From positions 1-22,753 of the forward strand of contig DAOTTX010000090.1 in the NCBI GenBank assembly GCA_034437515.1: 22,753 nucleotides of DNA. Reading direction: 5' to 3'. This DNA is from DAOTTX01 sp034437515 (GTDB taxonomy: Bacteria > Chloroflexota > Anaerolineae > Aggregatilineales > Phototrophicaceae). Below, piece by piece: positions 21,572-22,753 of the stretch (positions are counted from its first letter, which is position 1; every line of letters begins with the position of its first letter). The translations under genes and the position numbers were made by a program. The notes below the pieces were generated by a model that was given only the letters and a program-made list of their open reading frames with translations, was not told the origin of the DNA and did no database searches.

Positions 21572-21943
21572 ATGCCAAAGCGCAGAGGTGGTGTCCCCGG
21601 TGGTGGTAACCCCGCAGGGATGATGAAACAACTACAGAAGATGCAGCAAGATATGCAAGAAGCGCAGTCCGCGCTGGAAAATGAAACGGTCGAGGTATCG
21701 GTCGGCGGTGGCGCATTGACGATTACGATCACCGGGCATCAGCGTGTGCAGTCTATCGAAATCAACAAAGAATATATCGACACCGATGATGAAGACTGGG
21801 CGGAAGACCTGCAAGACCTGCTGGTCGCCGGTGTCAATCAGGCGATTGAGCAAAGCCAGACGATGGCAGCCGAACGCATGGAGTCGATCACCGGCCCGCT
21901 CAACGGGATGCTGCCGGGTGGCCTCGGCGGTTTGATGGGCTAA
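21572..21943 (+). CDS. ebfC: YbaB/EbfC nucleoid-associated protein
   Basis: A small DNA-binding, nucleoid-associated protein that forms dimers shaped like tweezers. The 123-residue chain has the helical region MMKQLQKMQQDMQEAQSALE, the beta region VEVSVGGGALTITITGHQRV followed by QSIEINKEYID, and a C-terminal helix (LLVAGVNQAIEQSQTMAAERM) that define the family. The tail is Gly/Met-rich (LPGGLGGLMG), also typical. AAAGGAA lies 6-7 nt before the ATG. It sits between dnaX and recR, the classic order. Confidence 0.95.
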   Translation: MPKRRGGVPGGGNPAGMMKQLQKMQQDMQEAQSALENETVEVSVGGGALTITITGHQRVQSIEINKEYIDTDDEDWAEDLQDLLVAGVNQAIEQSQTMAAERMESITGPLNGMLPGGLGGLMG

Positions 21944-21952
21944 TGATAACCG

Positions 21953-21978
21953 GGTGCGGTTCGCCGCACCTCTATTTT
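21953..21978 (+). terminator. UUCG hairpin between ebfC and recR
   Basis: GGTGCGG-TTCG-CCGCACC is a perfect 7-bp stem with the very stable UUCG tetraloop, followed by TCTATTTT. It lies 9 nt after the ebfC stop and 22 nt before recR. It could attenuate recR expression or protect the upstream message. Confidence 0.65.
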
Positions 21979-22000
21979 ACTGATATGGACTAGAAGTTTT

Positions 22001-22603
22001 ATGGCGAAAGCAGTCCCCGAACCAGTAACCAAACTCATCGAAGCCTTCTCCCGTCTGCCGGGTGTCGGGCCTAAGACGGCCTCCCGCCTGACTTATTATC
22101 TGCTGAGATCGCCTGATGAGTTATCCGTCGGCCTGGCGGATGCATTGCGCGACCTCAAAGCGAAGACACGTTTTTGCAGTGTGTGCGGCAACATCACCGT
22201 CGAAGATCCGTGTGAAATTTGCGCGGACGCCAAACGAGAGGGGCAGCTCGTCGCTGTCGTCGAAGAACCGCTCGATGTGTTGGCGATTGAACGTACAGAT
22301 AGCTTCCAGGGCAAATATCATGTGCTGCATGGGGCGATCAGCCCGGTAAACGGCATCGGCCCGGATGATATTCGCATCAAAGAACTGGTGCAGCGCGTGG
22401 ACGACGGTAAAATCCTCGAAGTGATTATCGCGACTAACCCTGGCATGGAAGGTGACGCCACCGCCATGTACATTCAAAGAGAACTCACCGGCAAGGGTGT
22501 CAAAGTGACCCGTTTGGCACGAGGCTTGCCCGTCGGCGGTGATCTGGAATACGTTGATTCCGTGACTCTGACCCGCGCTTTGCAGGGCCGCAGCGAACTT
22601 TAG
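22001..22603 (+). CDS. recR: Recombination protein RecR
   Basis: RecR, with RecF and RecO, loads RecA onto gapped DNA. The 200-residue chain shows the N-terminal helix-hairpin-helix (FSRLPGVGPKTASRLTYYLL), the zinc finger with C59, C62, C71, C74 (CSVCG, then CEIC), the Toprim domain (LVAVVEEPLDVLAIERT) with acidic residues near 88-93, and the hallmark YHVLHGAISPVNGIGPDDI. The ATG at 22001 has only a weak ribosome binding site, and a UUCG hairpin stands just before it. It is the last gene of the dnaX-ebfC-recR operon; recA is at the other end of the window. Confidence 0.97.
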   Translation: MAKAVPEPVTKLIEAFSRLPGVGPKTASRLTYYLLRSPDELSVGLADALRDLKAKTRFCSVCGNITVEDPCEICADAKREGQLVAVVEEPLDVLAIERTDSFQGKYHVLHGAISPVNGIGPDDIRIKELVQRVDDGKILEVIIATNPGMEGDATAMYIQRELTGKGVKVTRLARGLPVGGDLEYVDSVTLTRALQGRSEL

Positions 22604-22642
22604 CAGGCAATATATCCCAATATATCCCAGATTTGCTCTATT

Positions 22643-22670
22643 CCCCTTGACGATGAAGAGGGGTTTTGTT
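22643..22670 (+). terminator. Intrinsic terminator after recR
   Basis: CCCCTT (22643-22648) pairs with AAG(A)GGGG (22656-22663) around a short loop with one bulged A, followed by TTTTGTT. Just upstream the 10-mer AATATATCCC is repeated in tandem (22609-22629 region). Beyond 22671 I see no supportable gene in the last 83 bases. Confidence 0.75.
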
Positions 22671-22753
22671 ATGCTTTCGCAGCCTCGGATGAGGATAACT
22701 CACCGCAGCTAAACACCTTGACAACGCAATCCGAACAACGGCTCACTCAGCCG

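Noticed and set aside
1..22753. CRISPR array, prophage, complete insertion sequence or defence system
   Set aside because: No regularly spaced repeats, phage structural genes, transposase or defence gene sets were seen; only small intergenic repeats and one decayed GxxExxY gene suggest mobile DNA.

Overview
The window reads as ordinary chromosomal DNA from a free-living bacterium. It carries single-copy housekeeping genes (recA, efp, leuS, dnaX-ebfC-recR, a tatA-type gene, one tRNA), has moderately high G+C, and has short operons separated by hairpin terminators. The mix of gene types and protein styles suggests Chloroflexota (an Anaerolineae-like lineage). That is inference from general familiarity and has not been tested by a search.

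Layout. At 1-3.3 kb are recA (minus, ending at the window edge), a PduO-type cobalamin adenosyltransferase, and a tetR-SDR pair on the minus strand with two near-identical 16-bp palindromic operators. At 3.3-4.3 kb a creatininase-family hydrolase is followed by a short SelW/Rdx-type gene. That gene has an in-frame UGA in its CxxU motif and a hairpin 22 nt after the UGA, which makes it a probable selenoprotein gene that a standard gene caller would truncate. At 4.4-9.4 kb come a secreted DUF4139 protein, EF-P (with Arg at the modification position), an AI-2E/PerM-type membrane protein, a membrane-anchored monothiol glutaredoxin, a candidate structured RNA behind a near-consensus promoter, and a tandem two-domain GNAT acetyltransferase. 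At 9.7-14.3 kb, on the minus strand, are an aldehyde dehydrogenase and a large leucyl-tRNA synthetase. The leuS leader of about 230 nt contains a 19-codon peptide with a perfect Shine-Dalgarno sequence and mutually exclusive hairpins.

At 14.7-18.2 kb an Lrp/AsnC regulator, a class I aminotransferase and 4-hydroxyphenylpyruvate dioxygenase form a likely tyrosine-degradation cluster. It is interrupted by a MITE-like inverted-repeat element and by a decayed GxxExxY gene that is fused in frame to the HPPD start and would mislead annotation. At 18.2-19.7 kb are a dispersed repeat copy, a tRNA with CAU anticodon and its own promoter and terminator, a stand-alone receiver protein, a DUF1992 protein and a small tatA-type gene (56 aa). 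At 19.7-22.7 kb is the classic dnaX-ebfC-recR replication/repair operon. Its dnaX carries an in-phase G7 heptamer at the end of the ATPase core that could yield a gamma-like short product.

I see no CRISPR array, prophage, complete insertion sequence or defence island. The most notable items are the hidden selenoprotein gene with its SECIS-like hairpin, the structured RNA candidate at about 8.35-8.52 kb, the leuS leader, and the pseudogene-HPPD fusion.
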